Shown here piece by piece: positions 45,896 to 62,079 of a DNA stretch of 64,000 nucleotides. Numbering within the stretch: the stretch's first letter is position 1; the number at the start of each line of letters is the position of its first letter. Below the pieces are notes generated by a model. It made no database searches, was not told where the DNA came from, and worked only from the letters and a program-made list of their open reading frames with translations. The DNA is taken from contig NW_001865055.1 in the NCBI RefSeq assembly GCF_000002865.3, forward strand, positions 533,029 to 597,028. The letters are read 5' to 3'. The stretch is from Monosiga brevicollis MX1 (taxonomy: Eukaryota > Opisthokonta > Choanoflagellata > Craspedida > Salpingoecidae). The position numbers were made by a program, and so were the translations under genes.

Positions 45896-46262
45896 GTTGG
45901 ACCGCTTGCCATCCCACCACACTGTCGTTTGATTTGAAGCGGTTTGTGTTGCGTTGACAGCAGGGACAGGAGTCCCGTGTGGTATGATGCACCTGTACCA
46001 CATGATGATGATGATGATGATGCAGATGTTGAGTGTTCGTTTGCCAAGAACTGTCGCGCTGTGCGTGCATTCTTGGGCGATTTTGAGTAGCAAGGTCTCC
46101 ACGATTTACATGCGACCTATCAAAATGGATGGAGAATGGTTTGTTTGCTCCTTGCTTTTGTACCTATTTTTTCGTTTCATTCTAAATTGAAATGAGTTGC
46201 TTGCCACGGAGAAAGAACAAAACAGAGACGCTTAGCGTCAGAAACATCGAGCCAATTGACTT
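45896..46262. other. Convergent 3' spacer
   Basis: About 370 bp between TAF2 and SUMF1 stop codons. Contains a (ATG)n run near 46003-46023. No gene seen. Confidence 0.5.
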
Positions 46263-48141
46263 TTATGGACTGACGTCGGCAGCACACCGAAATCCGACGT
46301 TGGCAGCACTCGAGTCCGGGGTGAGGGGCATGCGAGCCGAATTGCGATATCGATAGCATGTGAAGATGTTGCACATGAACGACCCGCCTTTCTTGACCTT
46401 CTTGTCACCCGCGGGCGGACCGCGAGGATCAACGACAAAGTCTGGGCTATGCACTCGGGTGTGCCAATCATTGGTCCATTCCCACACGTTCCCCACGGTA
46501 TTGTACAGGCCAAACTTGTTGGGTTTGTAGCTGTCGACAGGAGCGGTCAGCTGGAACCCATCCTCGGCCGTGTTCTTGGCACTACTCAAAGAGGCACCCG
46601 AAAAAGAAAACGAAGAAAAAATGCCAGACGTATCGTGAAAACCAGAATCGAGACGCATAGCTTAAGTTGATGACATGTCAGCAAAGGCGGGGTACAAAAC
46701 GCTTGGGAGAGGAGCCAAACGCGTGAAGATACCTGTAATAGGCATGACCATCGTGGATGGGCAGAAAGCTGTGCTTGAAAACATTGGCGTCTGTAGGAAT
46801 TTTCATTTCAGACTGCCAAGTGTTCATCCGAAACTCACCCTTGGGTTGCATTTTGTTGCCCCAAGGAAAAAGACGGTGCTGCAGGGGCACACATGAGTCG
46901 GGGTGCAGTGTGAGCGCGAATGCGGCATTGTGCAGCAAGAGCGGTGGAACAGCAAGGAAACCAAGGCCAAACCTCAAGGCCACCGCGCGCGGCAAACTCC
47001 CATTCGGCTTCAGTGGGTAGGCGCCCACGTGGATGAGACCAGCGGCAAAAGGCCTGGGTGCACAGTTTGTTGCTTAACAGTCGTGCGTGGAACAGAATAG
47101 CGGAATGCAGGCGGGGCGGATCACAGGCGTACATTCGCGTCATTCCAGGAGATGTGCACGGCAGGATGATCGGCACGTCCCGAAATATTAGTATCTGGTC
47201 CCTCGGGGTGCGCCCAATCAGCACCATCCACGGGCAACCACCAAGGGGCGGCAGCCTATGAAGGGTCCTCCCGGCACAATGGGCACAGGATCAGAGGGTC
47301 GAGAGCAGAAGGAGATACAAATAAATGGATGAAGAACAGGAGGAGTCAGTGGGCGCTGAGCCATGCATGGTCGTGTGTGAACGCAAAACCAAAGGCCGTA
47401 CCACCGCCGAAGATATTTGCGCAGATATACGGGGGGAAATGAACTGCTCGACGACAAAACTGTTGCCAAATCGCTCAGCTTCGGTGCGATATCCAGTGGC
47501 AGCGACAAAGGCAGCAAATCGAGCATTGCTGACTTCGTGGGCCCCAATCAAAAAGGGTGACACTTGCACCTAAAGGATGCAGGGCTAATCATGAGGGCGG
47601 TGGGCAACGACTTGAGAGCGCTCTTCAGGGTCGGCTCAGAAACTCCGAATGCTCGGTACGGACCTTGCGCGCTGGGCCTTCACCGTCATCGGGAAAAAAG
47701 CCATCATCACTGCCCATGGTAAACACACCACCGGATAAGTGTAAAAGCGCAGCTTGCTCCTCCGATTCTCCATGGCCATTGGCCTGAGCAGCGTATTTGT
47801 CCACTGCATGGAGCAGCATCCGTGGGCCATGAGCCTTTTTGGTGCATGAGACCAACCAGAACAGCTCGAATCAACCTACCGTCATGCGCCGACTCGGCTT
47901 GAGCGGAGAGATCGTCTGAATTTGGATCACCAGAAGGCTCACGGTTAAGAGCGCCACAGCCACAGGAACCTCCGCCCTCTTCAGCAGCTCCAAAGGCGGG
48001 ATCGGCACCGCAGCCCGTCGCCCCGTCGTCTGGCGTGAGCTCCGTCGGAGCCGGATCCACCATCGCCTCCACAAGACATGACGCCAACAGCAACCCGACC
48101 AGTGCCCACCCCACAACTTTAAAACACCTCAGCCCACCCAT
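46263..48141 (-). CDS. SUMF1: Formylglycine-generating enzyme (sulfatase-modifying factor 1)
   Basis: Start 48141 gives a signal peptide ([20 protein letters not shown]); stop TGA 46263-46265. An N-terminal Cys-bearing segment ([13 protein letters not shown]) resembles the N-terminal extension of SUMF1. The enzyme fold follows: [125 protein letters not shown], and [20 protein letters not shown], ending [12 protein letters not shown]. The two active-site cysteines (MCxxxxCYRYR) are conserved. In the endoplasmic reticulum the enzyme oxidises a cysteine of newly made sulfatases to formylglycine, using oxygen and copper. About seven exons. A few exon edges (46650-46750 and 46900-47000) are approximate. 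Confidence 0.93.
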
Positions 48142-48396
48142 ATCCTCTCGATCACATGGCCGCACTCGCGCGGAGCAACGCGCTCTGACGGCTGCCATCG
48201 CGCTGCCGTTTGCCAGTTCACTGCGTCCAAGTCCGTGAAAATGAAAGGTTATCGCCACTGTGTTCGCCAATCCCGCGACGAGTTGTCTCTCACTGTTTTC
48301 ATTAAACTCCGAGGGTTACTTGTTACTTTCGTTTGGACGTTGTTGTTGTTGTTGCAAAATTTTGAGGAAAAAAAACTCAAAAAAAAAAAAAAAAAA
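48142..48396. promoter_or_regulatory. Compact bidirectional promoter region SUMF1 / TEX9
   Basis: Only 255 bp separate the two start codons, which point away from each other. The TEX9 side ends in an A-rich run (about 18 A, interrupted upstream) touching its ATG. No further element was identified. Confidence 0.5.
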
Positions 48397-50500
<2,104 letters not shown>

Positions 50501-50899
50501 AAGGCAGCAAGGTGCGGGCTCTGTTCTGCGCGGCCTGCGAGGTACCAGCCAGCTCCCATCGACTTGAAGCTGAGCAAACTGTGCACTGGCTTCAAAAACC
50601 TGCCTCTCGCCTGATTTTCTCGACTTGAATGGATACATGATCGGGCTACGTTGTTTTTCTGTTTTTTTCCAACGTGTCATAACATACCTATCAGCGTTCA
50701 TGAGGAATCATGGGAATGGGTTTTGTCAAAGTGGATCGTCAATTTGTGTAAAGTACCAGAATTGGCACAAAAGAACGAGCCCCGACGGCTAGGAGACACG
50801 GTCGGGGGCAAGAGGAAAAGAGGGGAAGAATGAAGCCACTCGGGTTGAACCACATCATCTACTCTGACCGAAAAGCACAGAGGCAACTACTTGTTGCAT
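50501..50899. other. Convergent 3' spacer
   Basis: About 400 bp between TEX9 and SNU13 stop codons; no gene seen. Confidence 0.5.
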
Positions 50900-51401
50900 T
50901 TAGATCAAGAGCTTCTCGATGCTGAGCTTGATGGCCTCAATCTGGCTCTTGAGCTGAGAAGAGTCATTGACGGTGACGGAGGCGGAGATGACGGGGCGGG
51001 TCACGCCGCAGGCGCGGCCGAGGGCCTGCTTGGAGGGCACAAAGACATAGGGGACGTTCTTGTCCTCACAGAGGAGCGGAAGGTGCAGCAGGATCTCAAG
51101 GGGCTCGGTGTCGGCAGCCATGATGATAAACTCGCTGATACCACGGTTCAGGGTCTTGGTGGCCTCGTTGGCGCCCTTCTTGAGCTGCTTGTAGTGGCTG
51201 GCCTGCTGGACCAGATCCAGAATCTGCTTGGTCAAGGCCGAGTCGGCCAGGGGGTAAGCCTTGGGGTTGACCTCAGACTGCAAAGATTCACATACGAGCA
51301 TTCCATGGCAATGAGATGTATAGACGCGTGGGAACAAGGGGACGTGTTCAAGGCCAAAAGGCAGGCGCTTTAATGCTTGGGCGAGCATTGACACGCACCA
51401 T
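50900..51401 (-). CDS. SNU13: SNU13 / 15.5K kink-turn RNA-binding protein
   Basis: Two exons. The first codes for the initiator Met alone (ATG 51401-51399, followed at once by the donor GTGCGT). The second starts [20 protein letters not shown] at about 51280 and ends at TAA 50900-50902. The protein (about 126 residues) is almost the textbook family sequence: [60 protein letters not shown]. It belongs to the L7Ae/L30e family and binds the kink-turn of U4 snRNA and of box C/D snoRNAs, so it serves both pre-mRNA splicing and rRNA modification. The start is set by the phase match between the one-codon exon and the second exon. Confidence 0.96.
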
Positions 51402-51963
51402 GATTCCGTTTCAAGAAGATGAGTGGAGAAAGAGAGATGGGTAGACGATGCCTTGCTGTCAGCCTTCACGACGGCAAATCGCACATGCGGCACTACAAGA
51501 AAAGACATGCGTCGACCGGGGGTGGGGATGAGTTGACGATGGTCTCTCATCCCCACGTGTACGGGCGCACGGGGGGTGAACGGGAGAAATGAAGGGCTGC
51601 GGCAACTCACCTCAAAGACAGCGAGAAAAGGAGCTTTGAAAAGCCAAAAAAAATGTCTTCAAAGACGTCTATGAAAGTGGATAAAACCGTTTGCATGAGC
51701 AAAGACACATGAGACGAGAGCCGACGGTAGCACTGCCAGCGAGCAGGGCGCACAGGGTTTTCAGCCTGGTCTTGACGATACAAACACGCAACCAGAACAA
51801 TTCACCGCCCCTCCACCCCTGGAGGTTCTTCTCAACGCGATACCCAAAACATCCCACGCCCACCATCTCACCCTCACTGCCACGCCCATGACCCCTATAG
51901 CCCGCCCCGTCCCCCCGTCCCCCGCTGCCATCGACGCGCGTCTGCATTTTTTTTTTTTTTTCG

Positions 51964-51966
<3 letters not shown>

Positions 51967-52012
<46 letters not shown>
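51967..52012. repeat. (CA)n microsatellite
   Basis: About 23 CA units preceded by about 16 T, upstream of SNU13 on the minus strand and of PSMD2 on the plus strand. Confidence 0.95.
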
Positions 52013-52014
<2 letters not shown>

Positions 52015-52278
52015 CGGTTGGTGCTTACAGTCGAAAAATACAATGACCCCCAAGAAAACCCAGTGACTGACTGACGTGGATCGAGTGTGTCTATATGGCA
52101 GCCAGGTGAGAGCCACCGCAGAGCAAGCCGATAAGTAAAATCCTCGAGGCAGGCTGGCATCCTGGCCCCTGCTAGACGCTTCAACACCTCGTAATTCCCT
52201 ACCCGGCAGCTCTCCGCCAAAACTGTCTCTTGGCCTTACCCTTTCACTCTCTGACTTTATCTTTTCTCTCTTTTCTCT

Positions 52279-52282
<4 letters not shown>

Positions 52283-52364
<82 letters not shown>
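52283..52364. repeat. (CT)n microsatellite
   Basis: About 40 CT units with one interruption, within a longer CT-rich region 52260-52510 upstream of PSMD2. Confidence 0.95.
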
Positions 52365-52367
<3 letters not shown>

Positions 52368-52954
52368 GAGTCTCTGTGTCTCTTCATCTCTTCTCTCTCT
52401 CTCTCCTCTCACACTCTCTGACAACAGCCAGCACTTTGTCAGTCAGTCACTGAACACTGTGTGTGTTTCTCTCTCTCTCTTCTCTCTCTCTCTTCCGTCT
52501 CTCTCTGTGTTCTTTATCGCAACGCTTGTTGGCGCTTGGTTGAGGACAACGGCAGCCGGACGTGCGTGCGACGACGTGACGTGGCGGGTGTATTCACTGA
52601 CGCCACTACCTGTGCTTGAGGTGAGCTTGCTGTTTTTGGACCTTGGCTTGGCCTCTTCCTTTAGTTGTGCGAGTGTATCATCAGCGTGAGAAGGAAAAAG
52701 CCTCCTGGTCTTGTTGCGGGCACTGGATTGTGGCGACACCCACCGGCTTTGCCTGCTCGTTGCCTGGTCCCCACTGCACCCGTCCCCGTGCTTGCTCTCC
52801 CTCTCTCCCTCCCTCCCTCTCTGTGGTCCCGTCTTCTTCTTCTTCTTTTTGCTTTCTGCATTTGACACGTTACCGCCGCTGCCGCTCGCCAAGATTCATC
52901 CTGCTCTCTCTTTCTGCGGAACAAAAATCAGTGTGTTTCAGTTTGCCGTTCGCC

Positions 52955-55900
52955 ATGGATACCTCGACGGACCCCGTTCCCCCGACGCAGAACGGTCAAG
53001 ACAAGGACAAGGAAGAGTCCAAGACCACGGAAGAAACCATTGATGGCGTTCCTGAAGTCAAGGACGAGGACTTGGTATGCCCATCTGCCCGTTTGGACCC
53101 CCACGCACTGGTCTGCCCATTTGCCACCTCACTGATGTGTGTTATTTTTTTTTTTTTTTCACTTGCTTGCGTTGTTCAGTCGGACGACGACCGTCAGCTG
53201 AAGCAGGACCTTGAGCTTTTGGTGGACCGTCTTGAGGTGGGCCTTGCTGCCACATCGCTTTATATTGCTACCTCCACGCCGTTTGGTGGCCGGTCTTCTC
53301 TGACTGCCACTGTCAACAGGATGCCGATACAAGCCTGCACCGGCCTGCGCTGGAGGCCTTGCGTACCCACATCCGGTCTTCCACAAGCTCCATGACCTCG
53401 GTGCCCAAGCCTCTCAAGTTCTTGCGCCCCCACTTTGCCCGTATCAAAGCCATTCACGCCAACATCTCCGACCCGGAGAACAAGGTGCGCCCCCTCGTCG
53501 CTTGCTGGATGCCGCCGCGTGGCTTGGGACAGACTGGTGCTATTTGCTCACTGCAGCTACCTGAACACCCCAAATTGAATTCTGATGCTTATTCGCGTAG
53601 AAATTTGCGGCCGACGTGGCCTCTCTGATGGCCATGACATTTGACGACGACAGCCGCGAGTGCCTGCAGTACCGTTTCCTCGGCTCCAACGAAGCCCTCG
53701 CATCATGGGGCCACGAATACGTCAAGTACGGACCCCACTGTTTGAGCGGCGCCCATGTGCAAGCAGCTGGCTTGAACCCAACTAACCCTCCCTCTCTTTC
53801 TCCCCCTCACCCACACTTGCTCAGGCACCTGCAGGCGGAGGTCTCTGCCGAGTACAAGGTTCGCGTTACCGCCGAACCTCCCGCAGCCGTCGACGATCTG
53901 ATCGTCCTCGTGGAGGAGATTGTGCCATACTTTTTGCAACACAACGGCGAACCCGATGCCTGTGACTTGCTCATGGAGGTTTGTTTGCAACAAGCTCGCT
54001 TCCTGCGTCCATGTACAGCATGCTCGAGTGGGACCAGCCATCCACACCTAGTCTTCTCCTTGCCTCGCGGCTCGCCGCTCGTTTTTCCTCATGCCGTCTC
54101 GTGGCTCTCAGGTGGATCGCCTGGACCTGCTCGAACGATTCGTGGACGAGAATGGTCACCAACGTGTTTGCCTGTACCTCCTGAGCTGCGTGCCCTACGT
54201 TGCAGGTCCGTTCTCTCTCTCAGTGTTTGAGGCCCCGTGACCATGTCTTTGTTTCCGCCATCATCTCCTCCCCATGGTCTGCTCTCACCCGTCACATTGG
54301 TATCCGCGGTGGTTGTTGTTGTTGTTGTTGTTGTTATTATCGCTACTACCACTGCCGCCATTGCCACTATCTATAGAGCCCGAGGATCAAGTGCTGATGG
54401 AGACGGCTCTCAAGGTCTACCTCAAATACAAGCAGTGGCCCCAGGCCATGCAGATGGCCCTCAAGCTCAATGTCACGGAAACGATCCGGGGCGTATTCAA
54501 GCAGTGCGACTCAAAGTATGCAGATAACAACATGCGCCTGTGAACCCACGCAGACTGATGCCCTGCCACGCACTCACTCGCCTCGGTCCATGCCTCTTAT
54601 CAACCCGTGGCAGGTTGATGCGACGACAGCTGGCCTTTATGCTTGGTCGGCAACAATACTACTTTGACGTGGAGGAAGAGCTTGACGGCATCGAGGATGA
54701 TGACGACGAGCTTGAAAAGCTGCGCGATCTCATGGCCAATGTGGGTATTTCTGGGCATGACCGCATGCGCGCCCATCTGGAGACGAAGCAGCAAGAGCCA
54801 ACTCGCTGTGCTTCGATTAGGCTTGAGTGTGCTCACGAGTTGCTGTTGGTTTGCTGCTCCATCTTTCCAATAGACCTTTTTGAACGAAAGCTTCCTGGCG
54901 CTCGGCCGTGAACTGGACATTATCGAGGCGAAATCGCCCGATGACGTCTACAAGACCACTGCTGATGGAGGTATGTGCGCTTCCAGGCCTTTGCACTGTC
55001 CTTTTATGCTTTTCTCGGCCACCGCCCCGTCTGATCATGTGCCTCTCGCCTTTTTTTTTTTTTTTTTTTTTTCCTTTCCTGCGTGCCTTGACCTTTGGGT
55101 CACCCAGCGGCCGGTGTGGCCAACTCGGCCCGCGCCAACCTTGCCTCCACCTACGTCAACGGCTTTGTCAACGCCGGTGCGTGCTGTTTGTCGTCTCCGC
55201 TTGCCCTATACCCCTTGCCGTGCCGATTTCTCATCCCTCGACGGTGACGCTCCAGGCTTTGGCATGGATAAGCTGATCCTGGGCTCGGAAGAGGGCGCAC
55301 ACTGGATGTACCGCAACAAGGACCGTGGCATCATGGCTGCGGCGGCCAGCTTGGGCTTGGTCCTGCTCTGGGATGTGGATGGCGGCTTGACCCGCATCGA
55401 CCCATACATTGAGTCAGACAACGAATACATCAAGGCTGGCGCGCTCCTAGCCGTCGGGTTGGTCAACTCAACCGTACGCAACGAGCACGAGCCGGCACTT
55501 GCTCTCTTGCAAGGTCGGTAGTACCATGCTCGGTTGTTTTCTTGCGTGTTTGTTTGTTGACTGGTCTGTGCATTTATGATCTTCCTCCGCGCGTTGGCTC
55601 ACATTACTATTGGACTTGCACGACCAGACTATATCACCGACAAAAAGTCCATTTATCAGGTCGGTGCCATCCAGGGTTTGGGTCTGGCCTACGCCGGTAC
55701 AGCCCACGAGTATGTGACAGAGCTGTTGATGCCTGTGCTCGAATCAACCGATAACAACATGGAGGTGCTGGCCACCACTGCTCTGGCTTTGGGCCAGATT
55801 CATGCCGGCACAGCCAACGGCGATGTCAGTGAAGCTATTGTACAGTGCATGCTCCTCCAGGAGGGCCCCAAACTGCTCAAGGAGACCTATGCCCGTTTCC

Positions 55901-57491
55901 TTCCCCTGGCCCTTGGCCTCATCTACCTGGGCAAGCAGCAGGATGCTGAGGTGAGCCCGGGAGCCTGACACACAACGCCGCCTTCTTGATCTGCCTGTTG
56001 CTGGCTTTGGCCACTCTGTATGACCTCGGTATGGGTGGTTGATATAGGTCGTCTTGGCGACGCTGGAGACGTTGGAAGGTCCTTTCGGCAAGGTGGCACA
56101 GATTGTGGTGGAGGCATGTGCCTACACGGGCACGGCCAACGTGCTGAAGGTGCAAAAGATGCTTCATGTCTGCTCTGAACACTTTGACACGAGCAAAGAG
56201 GGTGCCGAAAAGGACGATTTGCATCAAGCCTATGCCGTGGTTGCCATCAGCATGATTGTCATGGGCGAGGAGGTTTCGGTGGAAATGGCGCTGCGCACCA
56301 TGCAGCACCTTCTCCAATACGGCGAGCCCGTCATCCGCCGGTAGGTGCCAGTGACGCCGCGCCAAGACTCGTCGCTTCTGTCGACGTTTAGCCAGTCGTG
56401 ATGCTGTTTCCAAGCTCATTGCTTTTGCCAACGCCCGACGCTTCTTTCTGTGGCCACTCTCCGTCAGAGCGGTGCCGGTGGCCATGGCCCTGATGTGTGC
56501 CTCCAACCCCGACCTGGCTGTCTTGGACATTCTCAGCAAGCTTAGCCACGACGCTGATGCCGAGACAGCTTACAACGCCATCATGGCCATGGGCATTGTT
56601 GGCGCCGGTACCAACCACGCCCGCATCGCAGACTTGCTTCGCCACCTTGCACAGTACTACAGCAAGGATGCGGACGTCCTCTTCATTGTTCGCACTGCAC
56701 AGGTACGACGAGGTACCTTTCCATCGGGACAGATGGAAGTATCCGGTTTCACCAATTTTTTTGGTTTTGTTTTGTTTTGTTTTTTCCTTTGAGTAGGGTC
56801 TGCTTTACACGGGCAAGGGCAGCATTACCGTGTCGCCCGTCCACACGGAGCGCACGCTGGTCTCACCCCCCGCCGTGGCTGGCCTCTTGACCTTCTTGCT
56901 CGGCCTTCTCGATGCGAAAAATGGTGAGTGTTCCGGCTACCCGCGCGACCACCGCCCTTTGTCTGCGATTCGAGGTGGCCGTTGGTGGAAGGGTGGGCCT
57001 TTGTACATTGAGCATTGAGAACCGTACGTGGTTGGTGGCTAACTGCAATGTTCATCTGCTGAACGCACAGTCTTTTTGAAGGATGGCCACTGCATGATGT
57101 ACAGTTTGGCTCTGGCCATGTACCCGCGCATTCTCAGCACCTTTGACGAGGAGCTCAACCCGCTCAACATTTCTGTGCGCGTCGGCCAAGCCGTTGATGT
57201 TGTTGGCCAAGCCGGTACGTCTCGCGCCTCTTGTCGATTTATGATGTTGCTAGACGGCGAGTGCGCTCTGCCTGGCATCCCTCTCTCACGGACACGCCTC
57301 GATTGATCACGTTTTACAAACTAATAGGCAAACCCAAGACCATCACTGGTTTTACGACGAACAACACGCCCGTGCTCCTGGGCTATGGCGAGCGTGCGCA
57401 GCTGGCCACAGAGGAGTACAAGGCCATCACGCCCATTTTGGAGGGCTTTGTCATTGTGCAAAAGGCTGCCGAAGATACGCAAACGGCGTAA
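52955..57491 (+). CDS. PSMD2: 26S proteasome non-ATPase regulatory subunit 2 (RPN1)
   Basis: ATG 52955 ([20 protein letters not shown]) to TAA 57489-57491, about 17 exons of typical size. Landmarks: [130 protein letters not shown], then the proteasome/cyclosome repeats (GAALAVGL-type: [76 protein letters not shown]) and the C-terminal [23 protein letters not shown]1 sits at the base of the 19S particle and docks ubiquitin-like shuttle receptors and the deubiquitinase Ubp6/USP14. Length and repeat order match the family; no damage seen. Confidence 0.96.
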
Positions 57492-57830
57492 ATTGAAGTT
57501 GTGTTTTTTTTTTTTTGCTTGAAGCCAATGTTTCCATCAATGTTGACATTTCAATTCCTCCTGCTCGGCAGGATCGTGAGGTTGGGATGATAGGGTACAG
57601 GCACCACAAGTGACAGGGATACGGCCGAGCAAACGCGTGGGCGGCCTACGACGTAACGGGCTGGTCTGGCGGTTGAAACAATCTTTGGCGCACGACCGCT
57701 GCCAAACACCAAGAGCAAGTCAGGTGAGCGCAGGACACGTCTCTCACATAGCCAGGCAGTGAGAAAAGTGGAACGAGTCCGAGACATGAAGGAGGACAAG
57801 AGCTTTGTAGCAGTTCGGGTCTTACCCATT

Positions 57831-60232
57831 TCACCCGCCACGTGCCGGACCAATGGTTGTTTGTTGGGCGTGTGCCGAGCTGAGGCAATGACCTTGAGCT
57901 GCCATGGTCGGGCAGGTGGGGCACGCGACGACGGCGATGAGAACGATTGTGAAAGCATGCCAGTCGATGTGCTCACAAGGTGCGGGGCAAGACGAAGCAA
58001 TTGGGATGCAGGAATTGTGTCGATGACGTACAGCGCGCAGGGTGGCGGGCGAGGTAGTAGAGTCCTGCTGGCCGGGCTGGTTGTCTTGAGGTTCATACCC
58101 CAGCTTCTCTCGCGACACGTTGAGCTCGCTGGCCAAAAGGATAGCCTCGTCACTTAGGTCTTCATCGGATGGGGTCGTTGTCTTGTGCCAGAACTGGGGC
58201 CCCATCACAATGGACAGCGGCTCATGGTCAAGCACTGCTTCTGTCCATGGAGGGTCTACACGCACGTGATCGCCCGCGCTGCGCATTTGGGCTTGTGAGA
58301 AGCAGGCGCAACTGAGTAGATGACGAGGCCAAGCATCAGGACAGAGATGCCGAGTATTTGACATACGTCAAGGCAGCAGCGCGGGGGTCACCGTGGGCAA
58401 AGACGACTGAAACTTCACTGTCAGGGTGCCCTGACAGCACCCGAGCATGCGCTGAGAGGACACCACAGCGGGTTTGCACCGCCTCCAGTTGTAGGCAAAG
58501 ATAGCGCTCGTCCGGCAATTCTTGCTGCCGACAAAATGGCAGACGCACATAAAAAAGTGAAAGCCTGTTGTATGACCAGCGTACCAAGGTGACACGGATT
58601 CAAAGGAGCGGGGTTTGTACCTGGCGGAGGAGGTGAAGGTAGAGGTTGGTTTCGGCCGCAAGGTAGGCCATGAGCTGAGTACATTGTTCAGCTAGACCGC
58701 CTCGCTGAAGACGACGGTTCTTGCGACCATGCTCCGAGCTTGGCACGGGCGCTGGAGGCAGAGCAGCTGCAGAGAGGTCCAGTTGAGCCAAGATAGGGTT
58801 CATGCTTTTGGTGCTGGCCTGAGCGCTGCCGGGACCAGAGGCACGCAAAGTGCTAGAAGCCCCTGGTGCCGTGCCTTCGAAAATACGACGCCGCTCGGCA
58901 ACATTATCATTTTCTCCCAAAAGACCTCCCGATGAACCGTCGCTGGGGAATAGTGTCTACAGCCATGGACAGGAATGCATGTATCGGGGATGAACTGACC
59001 CCGACTGTAATCAACAACAAACATGATGGCGAGTCGAAGGAGGTGCATGAGCAATGTGCTGCGTACGCGCAAGTCAGTCCGGGCCGGGGCACGGCTGTGG
59101 CCGGCGTTGGGGGTGACGAAATGGGTAGCAGTAATCAAAGTTGAGGTCATTGCTGAATTCTCCTCGAAATCGTCATCCGACTCGATGGTATCCGCCTCCC
59201 TGGGGCCAGAACAACACGCCGGGGTCAGGATGTGTAGCGAGCGCAGCAAGGCAAAGAAATTGATGGGCATCGATGGGCATCACTTGGAAGCGGGTAGCAC
59301 GTACGGAGATGTAGCAGCTGTCGGGGTGGCCACGGCGGTGCTGCGAACTTCAAACAAAGGTTGGGACGCGCTGGAAAACGAGGTATCGAGACAAACAGTA
59401 CGCGTGAGCGTGCAGGCACACGCGATCCGGGGAAGATGCGCCAGGTGAGGGTGAGAGCGCGAGCGTGAAACGAAGCACGAGCCTCGGACCTGGGGGCGCG
59501 AGGAGCCCGAGGATTTGACCAGGTGGACCACCAAGGGGGGGCATCTTGAACAGGAGCGCCGCGGGGGGGGCGATGAAGGGGGGTGGAAATGGTGCTTGTG
59601 CGAGATTTTGCAGGGCGATAAGGAGCGTGGTGCGGGGTGACGGCTTCGATGTGATGAGTTTTCCGCGCAGAAGCTGGAATCGGTCCGGCGACGAGAAGCG
59701 CGTGGGCGGGCGACGGGTTGACCATGGGCACAAGATCAGGCCCGGGCGTTGCAACCAACCCCGAATGAGTTCCGTCTGGGCTTTTGGAGTTGCCGCTCCA
59801 GGGTGAGGAGGAGCGGTTGGCGTACGGCGATGTGGGAGTCATGTTCTCAATGTCATCGTCACTTGAGAGGTCGTCGCCATCATTGACACCTTCCACGCAG
59901 CCATTGCTGATACTACTGCGGTGCCGGGTTGAATCGGGGCGGGTGCTGGGCCGCGGCTCCGCCGGCGGTGCGTCTAGGACTGCTGTATTTGGCGGCGCAG
60001 TGGCGTTTGCGGGCACGGGTGTGTGTTTTTCAGTCGGTGCCAAGGCGGGTGTTGCGCGTCGCTTGCGGCGCGGGCGGCGCTGAAAGGTGGGACTGGACGC
60101 CCGCTCAGGCTCGAGTTTGGGTGAGACCAGGGGCTCGTCTGGGGCGGCGACGTGCTTGACGCGCTTGGTGGCGGGTTTGGCTTGTTCTGCGGTGCCCTGC
60201 ATCTCAGCGTTGCGTGCGGGCCAATCAGACAT
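57831..60232 (-). CDS. Unrecognised Ser/Pro-rich, probably nuclear protein
   Basis: Start ATG 60232 (MSDWPARNAEMQGTAEQAKP). The N-terminal exon is basic and disordered with likely nuclear-localisation clusters (RRPRRKRR) and an acidic patch (DGDDLSSDDDIENM). Later exons in consistent frames: ADTIESDDDFEENSAMTSTL with LRVRSTLLMHLLRLAIMFV; RRRIFEGTAPGASSTLR through LAEQCTQLMAYLAAETNLYL; ELPDERYLCLQLEAVQTRCG with SEVSVVFAHGDPRAAALT; and RVDPPWTEAVLDHEPLSIVM with DEDLSDEAILLASELNVSRE. The C-terminal end is uncertain: an open frame runs to 57831, but a splice donor after KLG could lead to another exon (LLVFGSGRAPKIVS) ending near 57551. No family recognised, and intron positions between 59000 and 59500 are not resolved. 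The gene is convergent with PSMD2. Confidence 0.5.
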
Positions 60233-61405
<1,173 letters not shown>

Positions 61406-62004
61406 ATGGCGCGGCCCAAGAACCCCATGATCACGCTGAACGACGGGCATCAGCTGCTGGGGACCTCGGAAGACGACGCTCTGCCTCCGCAGCCGTCCCC
61501 TGCCACCGCCGCTGCACCGGCTTCACCCCCTCACGCTGCCATCACCACCACCGGGGCTCGGGCAGCCTACGACCTTCTCACTGAATCCCCACCCCCATCT
61601 CCGGCTGGCAATCGCCCGCGTTCCCACAGCGGGCCGCAAGTGCGCAATGCCAGTGAATCCCCGCCTCGCCGCCAATCGGACTCGGCCCGCGCCTCGCTCC
61701 GCCGGCAACGCTCCAGCGCCTCGGAGAGCGACGTTCGCCTCCGCTCCTACTCCTTTGACCGCTCTGGCAGCGTTCCGTATCCAGCTACACGCCCCAACGA
61801 GCCGTCTCAAAGCCCAATCCCTCGGCACTGGCAGCAACTCGGATACCTCTGCTTTCAGCTCTGACCAATTGGCCACCTCGCCCGAATCCCCCACCACCCG
61901 CACCCCTGAGCAAATAGCCCTTCAACAAGCCGACATTGCCGCTTGTCAACAACGCTACGCGTACGTGCCTGCGGTCCTAGATCACTCACACATGCGCGCT
62001 CGCG

Positions 62005-62079
<75 letters not shown>

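Larger units (their letters stand above)
51402..52954. promoter_or_regulatory. Divergent region SNU13 / PSMD2 with CA and CT repeats
   Basis: About 1.55 kb between the two start codons. Holds a T run, a (CA)n tract (51967-52012), a (CT)n tract (52283-52364) and further CT-rich stretches to about 52510. No coding region recognised. Confidence 0.5.
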
